Shown in pieces: positions 22,849 to 33,803 of a stretch of 64,000 bases of DNA (positions are counted from its first letter, which is position 1; the number at the start of each line of letters is the position of its first letter). A program made the position numbers and the translations under genes. A model generated the notes under the pieces. That model was not told the origin of the DNA, ran no database searches, and saw only the letters and a program-made list of their open reading frames with translations. The stretch is from Rhabditoides inermis (lineage: Eukaryota; Nematoda; Chromadorea; Rhabditida; Rhabditidae): positions 243,501-307,500 of the forward strand of contig CAWZYM010000107.1 of NCBI GenBank assembly GCA_963966185.1, given 5' to 3'.

Positions 22849-25484
22849 TCTCTCTATGTCTCTCTCTCCCCTCTTTCTTCCACCCCTCTCTCTCTCTCTC
22901 TTTCTCTTTCTCCTTCCCCCTTCTTCTCTTACCCAACCTTCGTTGTAGGACCCTCTTTCCTCCCACAATGATCCTGCTTCCGACAAGTTCATCAACTCTC
23001 CGGTCACCGCGGCTGGCAACATTCTAGCCCAGTATGCGGTCATCAAGTACCCCAAACTGGAAGATGTGAGTAAGTAGATTATTATCTTTTAAAAGGACTT
23101 CCGTAAAAGAAGAGTTTGTGTTACTCAACGTAATGCAACAAAAGCTCATGCATTTTATCAATCGAAATAGTAAACAAACCTGCTATTTCTGCAATAAAAA
23201 CTAATGCGAGCAAATGTTGTATGTCGGGAAATTGATTTCGGTATCCGATCGATTATATATAACTTGTTGAACTATTGGAGCAGGTTTGTGTACTATTTCG
23301 ATTGATAAAATGCATGAGCTTTTGTTGCATTACGTTGAGTAACACAAACTCTTCTTTTACGGAAGTCCTTTTAAAAGATAATGAATGTACTTTTATTGGA
23401 TTTCATATAAATCTATCTACATTAACATGAACCACAAAACATTTTTTTTGAAGAAATCTAACAGTTCACCCACCTTGTTGAGTCCAAAATTGTATAAATT
23501 TTGCAAAAAAGAGTTTAGGTAATGCTGATGGGAAAATTTACAATTCCAATGTCATTTCTATGTAAAATCATATATTACAAAAGGTTTGCCGCCTGCCCGA
23601 ACCGAACTCGAGCCATGTGTCTCAACGGGCGCAATCGCTAACCACAACACTACTGTGCGCACGGCTCGAGACGCGATCTAAACGATATCAGTGCAATCCA
23701 CAGGCAGTGCGGATTGTGCACCTCCTGTCTGCTGGGGGCAGCCGGTGCGCGCCACCCCCCCCCCCCCCCCCTAGAAAACGTTCCGTACACGGGGGATTGC
23801 CTGCCCCTCAGGGGGCGCGCTCGCGTATCTCGCTTCCTACAACAGCTAGCGTTACCAAAATCGAAACTTAACCATTTTCTAACATCCTGATAACATCTAT
23901 CAGCATCACATTGTTCTCGTAAAGATTCTAAGGAACCTTTCGTTCAATCGCCTTTTGCCGATTCTAGCGCGCGACTAGGGTTAACACAAACCAACCAGCG
24001 CTGCCGCGCTGGTTGTAATGAACAGAAGTCACGACGTGTGATACTGAATAGCATACTCAAACTGTGCGACCAATATGGGGACTGTTCAAAGGCTATTGAT
24101 TACCAGTCGATAGCTGCTTTCATACATAGGGTCTATCAATGAAATATGAAAGTGCATGAAATGGATGAGATGACGTCGCATATTAAGGCTAACGGCAGAA
24201 AGTAAGGGTGTGGGTGGCACTCACCTAGCGCTGACTTCTCACTGACAATACAATTGAACGTAATCGATCATTGCAGGCTCACCTGGATGAGACGGCAACC
24301 CTCGACCCCTCTGTTCTCATCAAGGCTCTCGAAGTATACTGTGGCAAGTACGAGGAAGTGTTCAAGAAGATTCACTCGGTGAGTAAGCAGAGATGGAAGC
24401 TGAACCATCAACAACGTTGCAGGTGCACGGTCGGATGAAGCAGTTCAGAGATTGGTTCTCCGCCTATGCTCACTTCCATGGGTATGTCATTCAATCGTGG
24501 TTTCGTCTTCAATAATCGATTGATTTCAGAGCTGGCGATTCTCTATTCCATACTGGAGTGAGCGAAGTGAAGGCATTCATCAAGGAGAGACTACACTACA
24601 TTCGGAAGGTAGAGAGAGAGGGAGAGGGAGAGGGAGAGAGAAAGAGAGAGAGGGAGAGAGAGAGTATTTTCAGAACCGGCTTATTGCCCTCATCCACAAG
24701 AAGAAAAGTATTGCGCCAGTGTTCAAGAAGGTGTACGATTACTTTATCAATGAGACTACTGAGGGCGTGGTGAGTGAAAGGAGAGAGAGAGGGAGGGAGG
24801 GAGAGAGAGAGAGAGATAGATAGAGAGAGAGATAGAGAGAGAGGAGGGAGAGAGAGGAGAGAGGGAGAGAGAGAGAGAGAAGAGGGAGAGGGAGGGAGAG
24901 AGGGAGAGTGAGAGACAGACAGGCAGACAGAGAGATAGAGAGAGAGAGAGGAGGGGAGAGAGATTGTCTTTGTAGATCACTGATCTACTGGCCAAGAGCG
25001 AGTCGGGAGACCCACTCGACTTCTCCCATCACATCACCCTCACTTGTCTCATTCTTATCAAGTTGGTGGTCACCAATGGAAAGAGGAGCGAGGTGCGTCG
25101 ACAAAATACGAGTATGCCAATATTATATGAATGAGTTTTCGAAAGTAGCCTACCGCGAAAACAAGAGACGCACTATACATCAATCAATCTTTTTGCAGAC
25201 GGTGAAGAGAATGCGGATCGATGCTGTGCGCAACGTCGATCGTACGTTCGCCGATCGTGACATCTTCTTCGTTGAGGTCCGAGACCTTCTCTCTCTCTAT
25301 CTCTATCTCTCTATCTCTCGTTCTCTCTCTCTCTCTTTCGTCCTCTCTCTCTCCCTCTTTCTCTCTCTCTCTCTCTTCTCTCTTTCTCTCTCCCTCTCTA
25401 TTTTCAGGTTCCCCGCAACAAGAGCCGGAAGCGGGAGTTGAATGTGCTATTGCGAGGCGACACGCTTAGGCAACTGGAGGTAGG

Positions 25485-25530
<46 letters not shown>

Positions 25531-25918
25531 AGGGAAGAGAGGGAGAGAGGGGGGGGTGAGGAGAGGGATCACAGTCCTTCCATTCAGCGACTGTGCGACC
25601 ACGCAGAGAATCGCTTTCCCGGAGCTGAGTCTCCCTTTCTCAACACTCTCGGCAAGCTGGACACGACTATCTGGAAGAACGTGAGGAGAAAGAGAGAGAG
25701 GGAGAGGGAGGATAGAGGAGAGAGAGGGGGGAGAGAGAGGCGCTTCCAGGTGAAGAAGGTGTACGCGTCTCTGAGCGTCGGTCCGGTTCCGCTGGTCGAG
25801 TTGAGGAGTGTGCGGAGCAGTGTGGCCAACACGTATTCCAGTCAGCTGAGTCGACTGCCAGACTCGGTGTTCTCGGCACATCACCTGCAGGGACACACAC
25901 TCGCCACGCACAAGAAGG

Positions 25919-25960
<42 letters not shown>

Positions 25961-26236
25961 CCTCTCTCTCTCTCTTATCTTCGTTTTCAGGAGTACGTAG
26001 ACGACGTTCGCTACTCCCAGATGCGTGGCTTCATCACTCTGGAGAAGGTTCGAAGTGTGATTTCAGCCTGATCAACCTTTCCTATTACAGGCAGCAGGTG
26101 TGTACAAGGAGCGGGCAGATGCGGAGGAAAGGGGCGGGGCGAGGGAGGCGGGGCGACGACGAGAAGAAAGACGGGGAGAAGGAGGGGCAGGGCGACAAGT
26201 CGATGGAATGGTGAGATGACGAGGAACGCAGCAGAA

Positions 26237-26282
<46 letters not shown>

Positions 26283-26352
26283 GGATGGTAACTGACACTG
26301 TCGTTTCCAGAGACGACGAGCCTATATCGACAGCAGTGACGAGGAGAACTGA
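20457..26352 (+). CDS. Gene 2, copy B: unrecognised 20-exon protein, about 630 aa
   Basis: Twenty exons join in phase with no internal stop: 20,457-20,553, 20,596-20,705, 21,052-21,126, 21,259-21,377, 21,589-21,706, 22,041-22,109, 22,687-22,791, 22,949-23,065, 24,277-24,378, 24,423-24,481, 24,530-24,608, 24,674-24,769, 24,976-25,092, 25,199-25,276, 25,408-25,479, 25,588-25,680, 25,750-25,917, 25,991-26,047, 26,091-26,210, 26,311-26,352. The N terminus is basic. Residues about 55-72 (CLLCAGTYPALRKHIRAH) look like a short C2H2 finger across exons 2-3. A Lys/Arg-rich stretch (PRNKSRKRE) lies near residue 450. The end is Arg/Gly/Glu-rich and closes with an acidic DSSDEEN. I do not recognise the family; a nuclear role is inferred. 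Exons 1-3 match copy C and exons 4-20 match copy A. AATAAA lies near 26,524. Confidence 0.7.
20767..20835 (+). repeat. tRNA-like element in intron 2 of gene 2 (copy B)
   Basis: TAGTGTAGTGGTTAGCG and CACGGGTTCCACCCC give box A and box B-like words about 40 nt apart. It is the orthologous site to 5,336 and 35,901. Confidence 0.5.
21201..21220. other. Recombination junction between copy C-like and copy A-like sequence
   Basis: To the left, copy B reads ACACCAACCCTCATC as in copy C (A reads CCAACCCTTC). To the right it reads CATCATCACAAAACAT as in copy A (C reads CATCATTACAAAAAAT). The shared tract between the diagnostic bases is ACAATATCTCACTCCATCAT (A: 5,811-5,830; C: 36,334-36,353). It lies in intron 3 of gene 2, beside a CT microsatellite. 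Confidence 0.85.
21381..22030. repeat. (CCCT)n and (GA)n intronic microsatellites, copy B
   Basis: 21,381-21,564 is (CCCT)n in intron 4; 21,707-22,030 is (GA)n/(GGGA)n filling intron 5. They are the same tracts as in copy A with different repeat numbers. Confidence 0.95.
23082..23382. mobile_element. Long-TIR MITE in intron 8, copy B
   Basis: Duplicate of the element at 7,795-8,095, essentially identical, with arms containing CAACAAAAGCTCATGCAT. It came with the 15-kb duplication. Confidence 0.85.
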
Positions 26353-26910
26353 ATACTGTATATATTTTTGTTCATTGTTGACGTGTCTTGTGTGTACATA
26401 TTGCTACTTCTTGTTGTCTTTCTCGTGGTTATTCAGATACCAAAATATTGTACATGTTATCCTGTTGCGACACATTATTTTTAATCGAGAGTTATTTAAC
26501 ACACATTTTAAAGGGACTACTTGAATAAAACCGATTCTTGATTTTGCATTTTTGATGATTCGTGCGCCAATGAGCTCGATATTTCAGACCCGTCCGTCCC
26601 GTACCACCATTCAGTACTGTTACTGTTGACTACTGCACACGCTTAGGATTACGTTAGAAGAATAGTTTTGATCTTTTCCAATCGCTCAGGGTCGCAACAT
26701 GAGAATAATTTGACCTTCTTGGATTACGGTAGGAGAATAATTGTCTCCAAGGTGTTTTATAGTGCTTCTCATTCATACACCACTTAGTCCGCACAACTTG
26801 TCTTACAGTGGCAGTTTATTTGATTTCATTGTTTCATTGAATACTTGTTCGTATTTATATTGTTCAATAGTACCAATATGTGTATGTAATGATCCCATAC
26901 TATCAGCGCG

Positions 26911-26964
26911 ATGCCCGCCCTCCGACCGGCGTCTCTCCAGGCTGGAGACGAATCGACCGCGCAG
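26911..26964 (+). pseudogene. Orphan first exon of gene 3 (copy B)
   Basis: Identical to the 18-codon exon at 11,638. A LINE lies downstream and no following exon was found. Confidence 0.4.
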
Positions 26965-27197
26965 GTGAGTGCTCATCGTGTCATCGACACTCTTGATATA
27001 TGATATCTTCGCGATCTACGATCTCAGACAGCAGTTCCGTTTTTGGATGATAGACGTTTACACATCTCAATCGAAGAATGTGGTAACTAATATTTGAGAT
27101 GACAACATCACGATCACATCACCTATTGCGATTCGTTTATCGTGTTAACATCTCTTTTTACATTATTATATACGTGTTGTGCAAAAACGTAGTCATG

Positions 27198-27358
27198 CCG
27201 TTCCGTCCAACCATCTCGGTCCGTCCAACTATCTCGTTCCGTCCAATTAGCAATATTTTATTATTTTGTGTCTTTCAGAAATAAAGCGTGTCTCGTTCCG
27301 TCCAACTACCAAATATCTCGTTCCGTCCAACTACCAAATATCTCGTTCCGTCAAAAAG
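27198..27358. repeat. CGTTCCGTCCAACTA short tandem repeats (second unit)
   Basis: Second copy of the repeat at 11,927-12,085, including the 55-bp interruption. Confidence 0.8.
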
Positions 27359-27983
27359 CCAAGTTTTGATTTTATAACATGTTTCATATAATGCATATCT
27401 GTCTGAGCGACCGGCAATATCTTGCGTACCGTGAAAATGAGGAAACATTTTATATCAAGAATTGCTAAAGCGATATTTTTACGCGGGACAAAATGAATTG
27501 GTGATTGTTTAATTCTTTTTCTTTCATCACTTGTGGTTTCCAAAGTCTTCTATTTACATTTTTCAAATGCTTTATAGAAATCTTTATCAAAACAAATATT
27601 TAACAACCGTATACAATGTGAAGAAATTGAAAACACTCTTTTTTATTATAAATACCGTATTTCAATTGATATAAACTGCAAAATTCACAACTATTACAAA
27701 CATTGACAAGAATTACAAACAAATGCAAAATTCACAAATATTACAAAAAAAATACAATCGTGTAATTTTTTTTTTATTATTGTTGGTATTGCGTTTATCT
27801 CACTACTCATAGAGAGTAACGAGGATATAGCCGTACCAATTGTTCTCAGCCGAAAACAAGACAGAGCCTTGGATTATAACGACTGTGAGAACTAGATTAG
27901 TTCAACCAACGTGCTATATAAGCACGCTAGTCGATAAAAACAACTGTTAGTAGGATAAAACACCGTCTCCGACGGTCACAAAT

Positions 27984-30900
27984 TCACAGATTCTTGACAG
28001 CACGCTTGAACGACTGTTTGGTCTCCTCCAATACAGCCTTCTCCGGTAGGGCATTCCATAGCCTTCTCAACTCGTTCACCGGGTAGTCGTGCAATCTCGC
28101 ACTTGTCACCACAGGCTCCATCACTCTCAGTGAGTGGCCACCGCGTGCTGTCCTTCTCACTCCGCTGTCCGACACCAGGACCAGCATTCCATCTGGAGGG
28201 GCTCTCACTCCGTGCACATAATTCCACATGAGCACCCTCCTTCTCTCGCTCACGGTCTTCTTTACCGTATTCCACTTGGCCTTCTCTAGCACTCGGTCGT
28301 CCGATGACGTGAAATCATTCTGCACCAGCCTCGCTGCATGCACATTCACTCTTTCGAGTCTTGCCCTGTCCGTCTCGTTTGCAGGAAACCATCCTTCTGC
28401 TGCATATAGCAGTCCTGGCTCAATACACGCCTTGTACACTTTCTCGAGGGCGCTTCGAGGAGCCCACTTCCTCATAGTTCGCACCAAAGCACCAATGGCT
28501 TGGCGAGCCTTCGTCACTCTCTCAGCCACGTGACCACTGAAGTTCATCAGAGGATCAATTGCCACTCCGAGATACTTGTACTGGCTAGTGCACTCGAGCT
28601 CTGTTCCACCAATGTGCAGATTTACCTCGAAATCTGGTTCCTTCTCATACACTCCCATTCGAATCACCTTGCACTTTCCCGCATTCAGCTTCATTCCCAT
28701 CTCTGAGAAGAGCCCACTCAGTTTCTCCACATCTTCTTGTGCATTCTCCTTGTCTCTATCGGTAAGATACCGAGAGACATACACCGTATCGTCGGCGTAT
28801 TGAACAATGCGCGCCCCTTCATTCAATTGTATCGACCCCACACGATTCACATAACAATTGAATAGAAGTGGTCCTAGGATACTTCCCTGCGGAACTCCAC
28901 TTACAACCTCCTTCTCTTCACTCAGAGTCCCGTTCACTCGCACTCGCATCCTCCTGTTAGACAGATAATCTTTCATCAATCTGAGGTACGAATCGGCAAG
29001 GTTGAATTCATGTCTTAGAACATTTACCAAATGTCCAAGAGGGATCGTATCGAATGCTTTCGAAATATCGAAAAACACTGCAACAGCCCGAGCAGCCTTC
29101 CTCTTACAACTCTGCAGGCACTCGCTCATTCCATACTGGAAACTCAGTACCGCATCCACAGTGCTCCTTCCCTTCCTGAATCCGAACTGATTCGGAGATA
29201 GCTTCCGGTCAACCTCTCCAACCATCATTCCAAACACGTATTCTTCTGCCATCTTGCTCACAATAGGAAGCAGTGACACCGGTCGGAAATCGACTGGGTG
29301 CTGTGGGTGTTCCACTTTCTGAATGGGTGATATCACCGCTTCCTTCCATCCCCGAGGGAACTTCTCCTCGTGTAGACACCGATTGATCATAGCCACGATT
29401 GGCGCAGTCAATGGTTTCACACACCTCTTCAACAACCGCACAGTTATTCCATCTATTCCACTCGCCTTCTGCTCGGATGCCTCTCGTATGTACTTCTCCA
29501 CAAACTCTCTCGAGCAGGGAGGAATTCTCTCCGCATCCGATGCAATCTCCGGCATCTCACTTTCCATTGTGTTTCCAACCTTGACAAACTGCTCCATGAG
29601 CATGTCTGCCTTCTGCTGATCTGACACAGCCTTCTTTCCATTCGAGTCAGTCAGATCGGGGATTTCCGTGCCCTTCGTTTTTCCTGTCAGACACTCAATA
29701 GTCTTCCAGAAATCTGTAGGACTCTCCACAGAGGCAAATTTCTTATCAAATAAATTCTTCTTTTCGTTGGCTGTCTCTTTAGCCAGCTGTTTTCGAGCAT
29801 GTCTAAACGCAGCTTTTGCCTCGCTGTCTCCCCTTTCCTTGCTCAACTTGTGCAGTGCGTCTTTCCGAAGCTGCAAGGTCTTGACACTCTCGCTCATCCA
29901 CTCGCACCCTCTTCTCCTGCGGAATGTTTTGAGCGGTATCCACTTCTGCATACCCTCTTTAACCACATCCACAAACTTTCTCCACATGTCATCAATCGAC
30001 AGACTCCTATCCTCTATCCACTCACATCGCACTTCTTTTCCAAGAAACTCTATCAGACCCGTCCAGTTTGCCTTCTTGAAATCGTAGCCCTTCACTGGCC
30101 TCTCCTTTCGATTCTCGCATCGAATGCATGTGTCAACCATAATGGGTTCATGTTCTTTCTCGACAGGAGCGAGGTGCTTCACTCCAGCTATCCTCACTCG
30201 CCTGCTCACCATCATAATATCAATCAATCGGTTTCGATGTGTCACGTGTGAAACAACTTGTTGCATCGAGTGTTCAGCGCACACCTCCTTGAGGTTCGCC
30301 GACTTACTATTGTTCCAACACACATTCATATCTCCTCCGATAATCACATCCATCGATGTATCTCTCTGAGATAACCACGAGTCCAGCTCATCCACAAACT
30401 CCTCAATCTTAGCTGCCGACATAGCTCTAGTCGGGCTACGGTAGACCGAGGCCACCACGAACTGACTCCTTTTCTCTCCCCTGCACCTCACAGCCACCAA
30501 TTCCAAAGAAGTCTCTTCCCTCACCAACGAGGGTCGCAACGCACTGTTCACATACAGTGCCACTCCCCCTCCTCCCGCTGTCCGGTCCTTCCGAAACAGT
30601 TCATATCCAGCCACTTTCAGTTCTTTGCTCTCGATCCCATTGTCCAACTTCGTCTCTTGTACTCCAATAACATGCGGTTTGTACGTGTCCGCCACTCTCC
30701 TCAGATCGTCTATCTTTCCTCTCAATCCGTTGATGTTCAGTGATATCATGCGTACACAATGGGGCTCACTCTCTCCCGTCTCTACCAGGACACTCTGCAG
30801 CACAGCTCGTTTCCCCTTAGGGCGAGTGAGTGGACTGTCAAAGAAGAGTCCATCGAGGTCGGGAAGCGTTGAGTGACTGCCATGCAGTTCACACTCAGAA

Positions 30901-31085
30901 CACACCCATGACGTCATTCCCTCCTCAACCCTCTTTCTTTCTTCCCTCGTCATCCCCGTACACCTCCCATGTGTTTTGTTCCAGCATGTTGCACATGCAA
31001 TCACATTCTCCCCCAAGTCACCCATACACACTGCACAACTTGCACTTGTTCCCGGACCTTCTCCATTTCCATCCATTTTTTCCAT
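27984..31085 (-). CDS. LINE polyprotein: PHD-like finger, AP endonuclease, reverse transcriptase
   Basis: 1,033 residues with no interruption. Residues about 16-66 form a Cys4-His-Cys3 pattern (CAVCMGDLGENVIACATC, then H and two further CxxC-type pairs) like a PHD finger, which also occurs in ORF1 of CR1-like elements. Residues about 110-330 have endonuclease motifs (SLNINGLRG, VIGVQETKLD, VIIGGDMNVCWNNS). Residues about 590-850 form the reverse transcriptase (PISLLPIVSK-type box, FFDISKAFDTIPLGHL, GVPQGSILGPLLF, IVQYADDTVYVSR). The C terminus (LLYAAEGWFPANE, RRLWNALPEKAV) is typical of non-LTR elements. No RNase H domain was noticed. The start Met at 31,085 is the first after the monomers. 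It copies its own RNA by target-primed reverse transcription (family knowledge). Confidence 0.92.
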   Translation of the reverse strand: MEKMDGNGEGPGTSASCAVCMGDLGENVIACATCWNKTHGRCTGMTREERKRVEEGMTSWVCSECELHGSHSTLPDLDGLFFDSPLTRPKGKRAVLQSVLVETGESEPHCVRMISLNINGLRGKIDDLRRVADTYKPHVIGVQETKLDNGIESKELKVAGYELFRKDRTAGGGGVALYVNSALRPSLVREETSLELVAVRCRGEKRSQFVVASVYRSPTRAMSAAKIEEFVDELDSWLSQRDTSMDVIIGGDMNVCWNNSKSANLKEVCAEHSMQQVVSHVTHRNRLIDIMMVSRRVRIAGVKHLAPVEKEHEPIMVDTCIRCENRKERPVKGYDFKKANWTGLIEFLGKEVRCEWIEDRSLSIDDMWRKFVDVVKEGMQKWIPLKTFRRRRGCEWMSESVKTLQLRKDALHKLSKERGDSEAKAAFRHARKQLAKETANEKKNLFDKKFASVESPTDFWKTIECLTGKTKGTEIPDLTDSNGKKAVSDQQKADMLMEQFVKVGNTMESEMPEIASDAERIPPCSREFVEKYIREASEQKASGIDGITVRLLKRCVKPLTAPIVAMINRCLHEEKFPRGWKEAVISPIQKVEHPQHPVDFRPVSLLPIVSKMAEEYVFGMMVGEVDRKLSPNQFGFRKGRSTVDAVLSFQYGMSECLQSCKRKAARAVAVFFDISKAFDTIPLGHLVNVLRHEFNLADSYLRLMKDYLSNRRMRVRVNGTLSEEKEVVSGVPQGSILGPLLFNCYVNRVGSIQLNEGARIVQYADDTVYVSRYLTDRDKENAQEDVEKLSGLFSEMGMKLNAGKCKVIRMGVYEKEPDFEVNLHIGGTELECTSQYKYLGVAIDPLMNFSGHVAERVTKARQAIGALVRTMRKWAPRSALEKVYKACIEPGLLYAAEGWFPANETDRARLERVNVHAARLVQNDFTSSDDRVLEKAKWNTVKKTVSERRRVLMWNYVHGVRAPPDGMLVLVSDSGVRRTARGGHSLRVMEPVVTSARLHDYPVNELRRLWNALPEKAVLEETKQSFKRAVKNL

Positions 31086-31109
31086 TACGCTCGCGTGCGT
31101 CGACGGCGG

Positions 31110-31542
31110 CAGGCAGGGGCGGTCCGCGCCTCCTCCTTATCAACTGGTATCACAGACCAGAGGGGATGCTGAGTGACCGGTGCGCACGCACACCTGGATC
31201 ACACACACAGCAGAGCCACCTCTCCACACACAGAGAACAGACACGACTGACTCTCTCTCGCCAGGCAGGGGCGGTCCGCGCCTCCTCCTTATCAACTGGT
31301 ATCACAGACCAGAGGGGATGCTGAGTGACCGGTGCGCACGCACACCTGGATCACACACACAGCAGAGCCACCTCTCCACACACAGAGAACAGACACGACT
31401 GACTCTCTCTCGCCAGGCAGGGGCCGTCCGCGCCTCCTCCTTATCAACTGGTATCACAGACCAGAGGGGATGCTGAGTGACCGGTGCGCACGCACACCTG
31501 GATCACACACACAGCAGAGCCACCTCTCCACACACAGAGAAC
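31110..31542 (-). repeat. 152-bp LINE 5' monomers, about 2.85 copies
   Basis: Units start at 31,110, 31,262 and 31,414; the last is truncated at the same point as in the first LINE. One monomer fewer than at 15,829-16,413. Confidence 0.9.
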
Positions 31543-31631
31543 CATACTCTACTACAATCCAAAAGTATACTCTACTACAATCCAAAAGCAACAAAGAAAA
31601 CTAGAATGGGTCTTGAATACTCACAGATGTT

Positions 31632-33075
31632 CTATAGATCGTTGATGAAGTTGGTTGCAGTCCAGATGGCGGAGGCCAACTCGTTCTGATCGAAGGGTTC
31701 ATCGAATAGCGGATCAGATGCGATGAGAATTCTTGCGGTGCGGCGTTCATCACAGTGACCGGGCAGCGAGAGACCCTCCTGGAACGAAAACACCTACCAA
31801 TCATAATCGAACATAGATTCATTGTCAACTCACATTCATGAGTTCTGTGCCTGGTCCGTACACATCCCTGGACGCCGCCGCCACATCACCGGACAATCCA
31901 GAGGGAGAATCGATCGACACCGACCGAGATATCTACACAAAATAGTTTTAATCAACAGTACAGTCTCTCACCTCCAACACCCTCCACTGATTTGCCTTCT
32001 GTGCATCTGCTCCATCGTTAGCCAGCAGACTCTCCGCCGAACGACGAGACGACGCCTGCAACGAGATCATCTACCAACCATAATCGAACACACGCACACA
32101 CACATTCATTGCCAAATCACAATCACCTGTTCATGGTCGTGTCCGCTTCCCACTCCAGTCGCCGCGTTCTGTTCGCCAGAATCGCCGGCATGCAGCCGAT
32201 TCGAAGGAAGCGTTGGTTCATACTGAAAATGGGAATGACATAACGACACAAAAATGATTCAATGACAACTCACTACTCGTAGTTCGTCATTGAGAGGTTT
32301 AGTCAGGTCGAGAAGCCTCTCATTCACATCCCAGTCGTTCGGAACTGGCAACGAGCTCTGGAATACACGTCTGTTTGCATAAACTGTAAACGTCATACCT
32401 GGACAAGGTTCCCAATTCTGACGAGTTGCATGAGAATCGGTAGTTGTTGGAAGCTCCCATTGTCGAGAAGATCCTTCACTTGTCCCGCAGCGATAATTCC
32501 CGACTTCTAAAATGAAATCTAACATTATATCACTAATACAATTTCACCTTCTTTTCGGGAGGATCCCCAGAGTGTTGGCAGCGAGAATGGGCACATCCTG
32601 AAAGGTGGTTATTGCTGTGGAGCGTGGCTCTAAAGAACTAAAGATGTGGTCAATCTTTTTGGAACAAGCCGTTTAAAATGTCTTCGATACACAATCTGTA
32701 TCGAATGCATTTCTATGGCAATTGCTAAGAAGTTTCACAGACTGCCCACGTCAGAAAGTGACCTTGTGAATGGTGACGCATCGCCTGGCCTCTTGGGAGA
32801 CGAGAGAGAGCGAGCGGAGATCCTAGTAGATGGGAGAATGAGAAGGGAGAGTGTGGAGATGACATACCTGGATGTTGAGGTATGAGAGAAGGAGGCGAGT
32901 GGCGGGCGGTGGAAGGGAGCCGACAGGGAAGACCGGCTAGAAGGAAGTGGGTGACAAATAGTGGGAAGACAATCAATACTCGCCTCTCGGTCGAGTCGCG
33001 GACGCTTGGCTTTCGGGGAATGAGTGCTTGGAAGACGGCTGCGTGGCTCGAGTGAGGGTTCACATGGAGATCCAT
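31632..33075 (-). CDS. Unrecognised antisense multi-exon gene (second unit)
   Basis: Nearly identical copy of the gene at 16,503-17,946, with the same nine exons, the same exon 3/4 phase problem and the same CCAG just before the ATG. Sharing of the phase problem means it predates the tandem duplication or reflects a wrong exon edge in my model. The intron between exons 2 and 3 contains a degenerate inverted-repeat insert beginning GATGTGGTCAATCTTTTTGG at about 32,643. Confidence 0.5.
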
Positions 33076-33489
33076 GGTCTGGAGAGAAACAGAGTCAGCA
33101 ATGGACGAAACAGAAAGGGACGCGGAAGAGGAGAAAATGAGTGAGAGTGAGAGTGGGGATAGTGAGTGACTACGCGTCCCTGTCGATTGCGAAATGGGGA
33201 TCGCGCGGGAAAATGAGAGGAGAGCGAGGAGGGCCGTCTGAGCCGCTGGCACATCGCACTCACAGTCAAGGGATTGATAAGAAGATGCATGTGTGCGATC
33301 ATATCCGATTTATGATTTCATCACTGGTAGACATCAATATGCGATCACAAAAAAGTAAACTTACATGATGCGAAAATGTCAAAAACGGAAAGAAGACAAC
33401 AAAGGCACGTCGCGAGATCACAAAACAGGACCGACGATATTGATTGATCGAGCAGGCGAATGCGCGCGCGATTTGAAACGAAAACCGAG

Positions 33490-33510
33490 TGACGTCAGTC
33501 AGTGACGTCA
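33490..33510. promoter_or_regulatory. Tandem CRE-like palindromes (second unit)
   Basis: TGACGTCA at 33,490-33,497 and 33,503-33,510, duplicated from 18,361-18,381. Confidence 0.4.
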
Positions 33511-33722
33511 GTCATTGAAATGGCACAAGTGTGAATGCCGAGAGGCGAGAAAGGAGAAGAATTCATAGATACCGTAATCTCGCTGTCAATTTCTTTCCGG
33601 AAACTAATTTATCAAACGCGCATTTTTTTCAGTTTTATCATGTCAATTCTCACATATGGTGAATGCAAAATGTTGCCTACGGACAAACAGATCATTGCTT
33701 GCCGATGGGAAAGTGACCTCCG

Positions 33723-33729
33723 TATAAAA
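33723..33729 (+). promoter_or_regulatory. TATA box of F-box copy C
   Basis: TATAAAA, 81 bp before the ATG. The following bases carry a 2-bp difference from copy B (AGAGGGAG against AGGGAG). Confidence 0.5.
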
Positions 33730-33803
33730 GAGGGAGTAGTGAGCACACTTCCACCTTTTCTGTTGCTTTTTCAACATCACATGTAATTACATTTGTTATT
33801 TTG

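Larger units (their letters stand above)
27765..31542 (-). mobile_element. Non-LTR retrotransposon (LINE), second unit, open frame
   Basis: The full element runs from about 2.85 monomers at its 5' end (31,110-31,542) through one long ORF to a poly(A) tail, seen as T-run on the plus strand at 27,766-27,775. Only one long ORF is present and no separate ORF1 was found. The lineage is CR1/jockey-like by domain order; a tree would be needed to place it. Confidence 0.85.
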
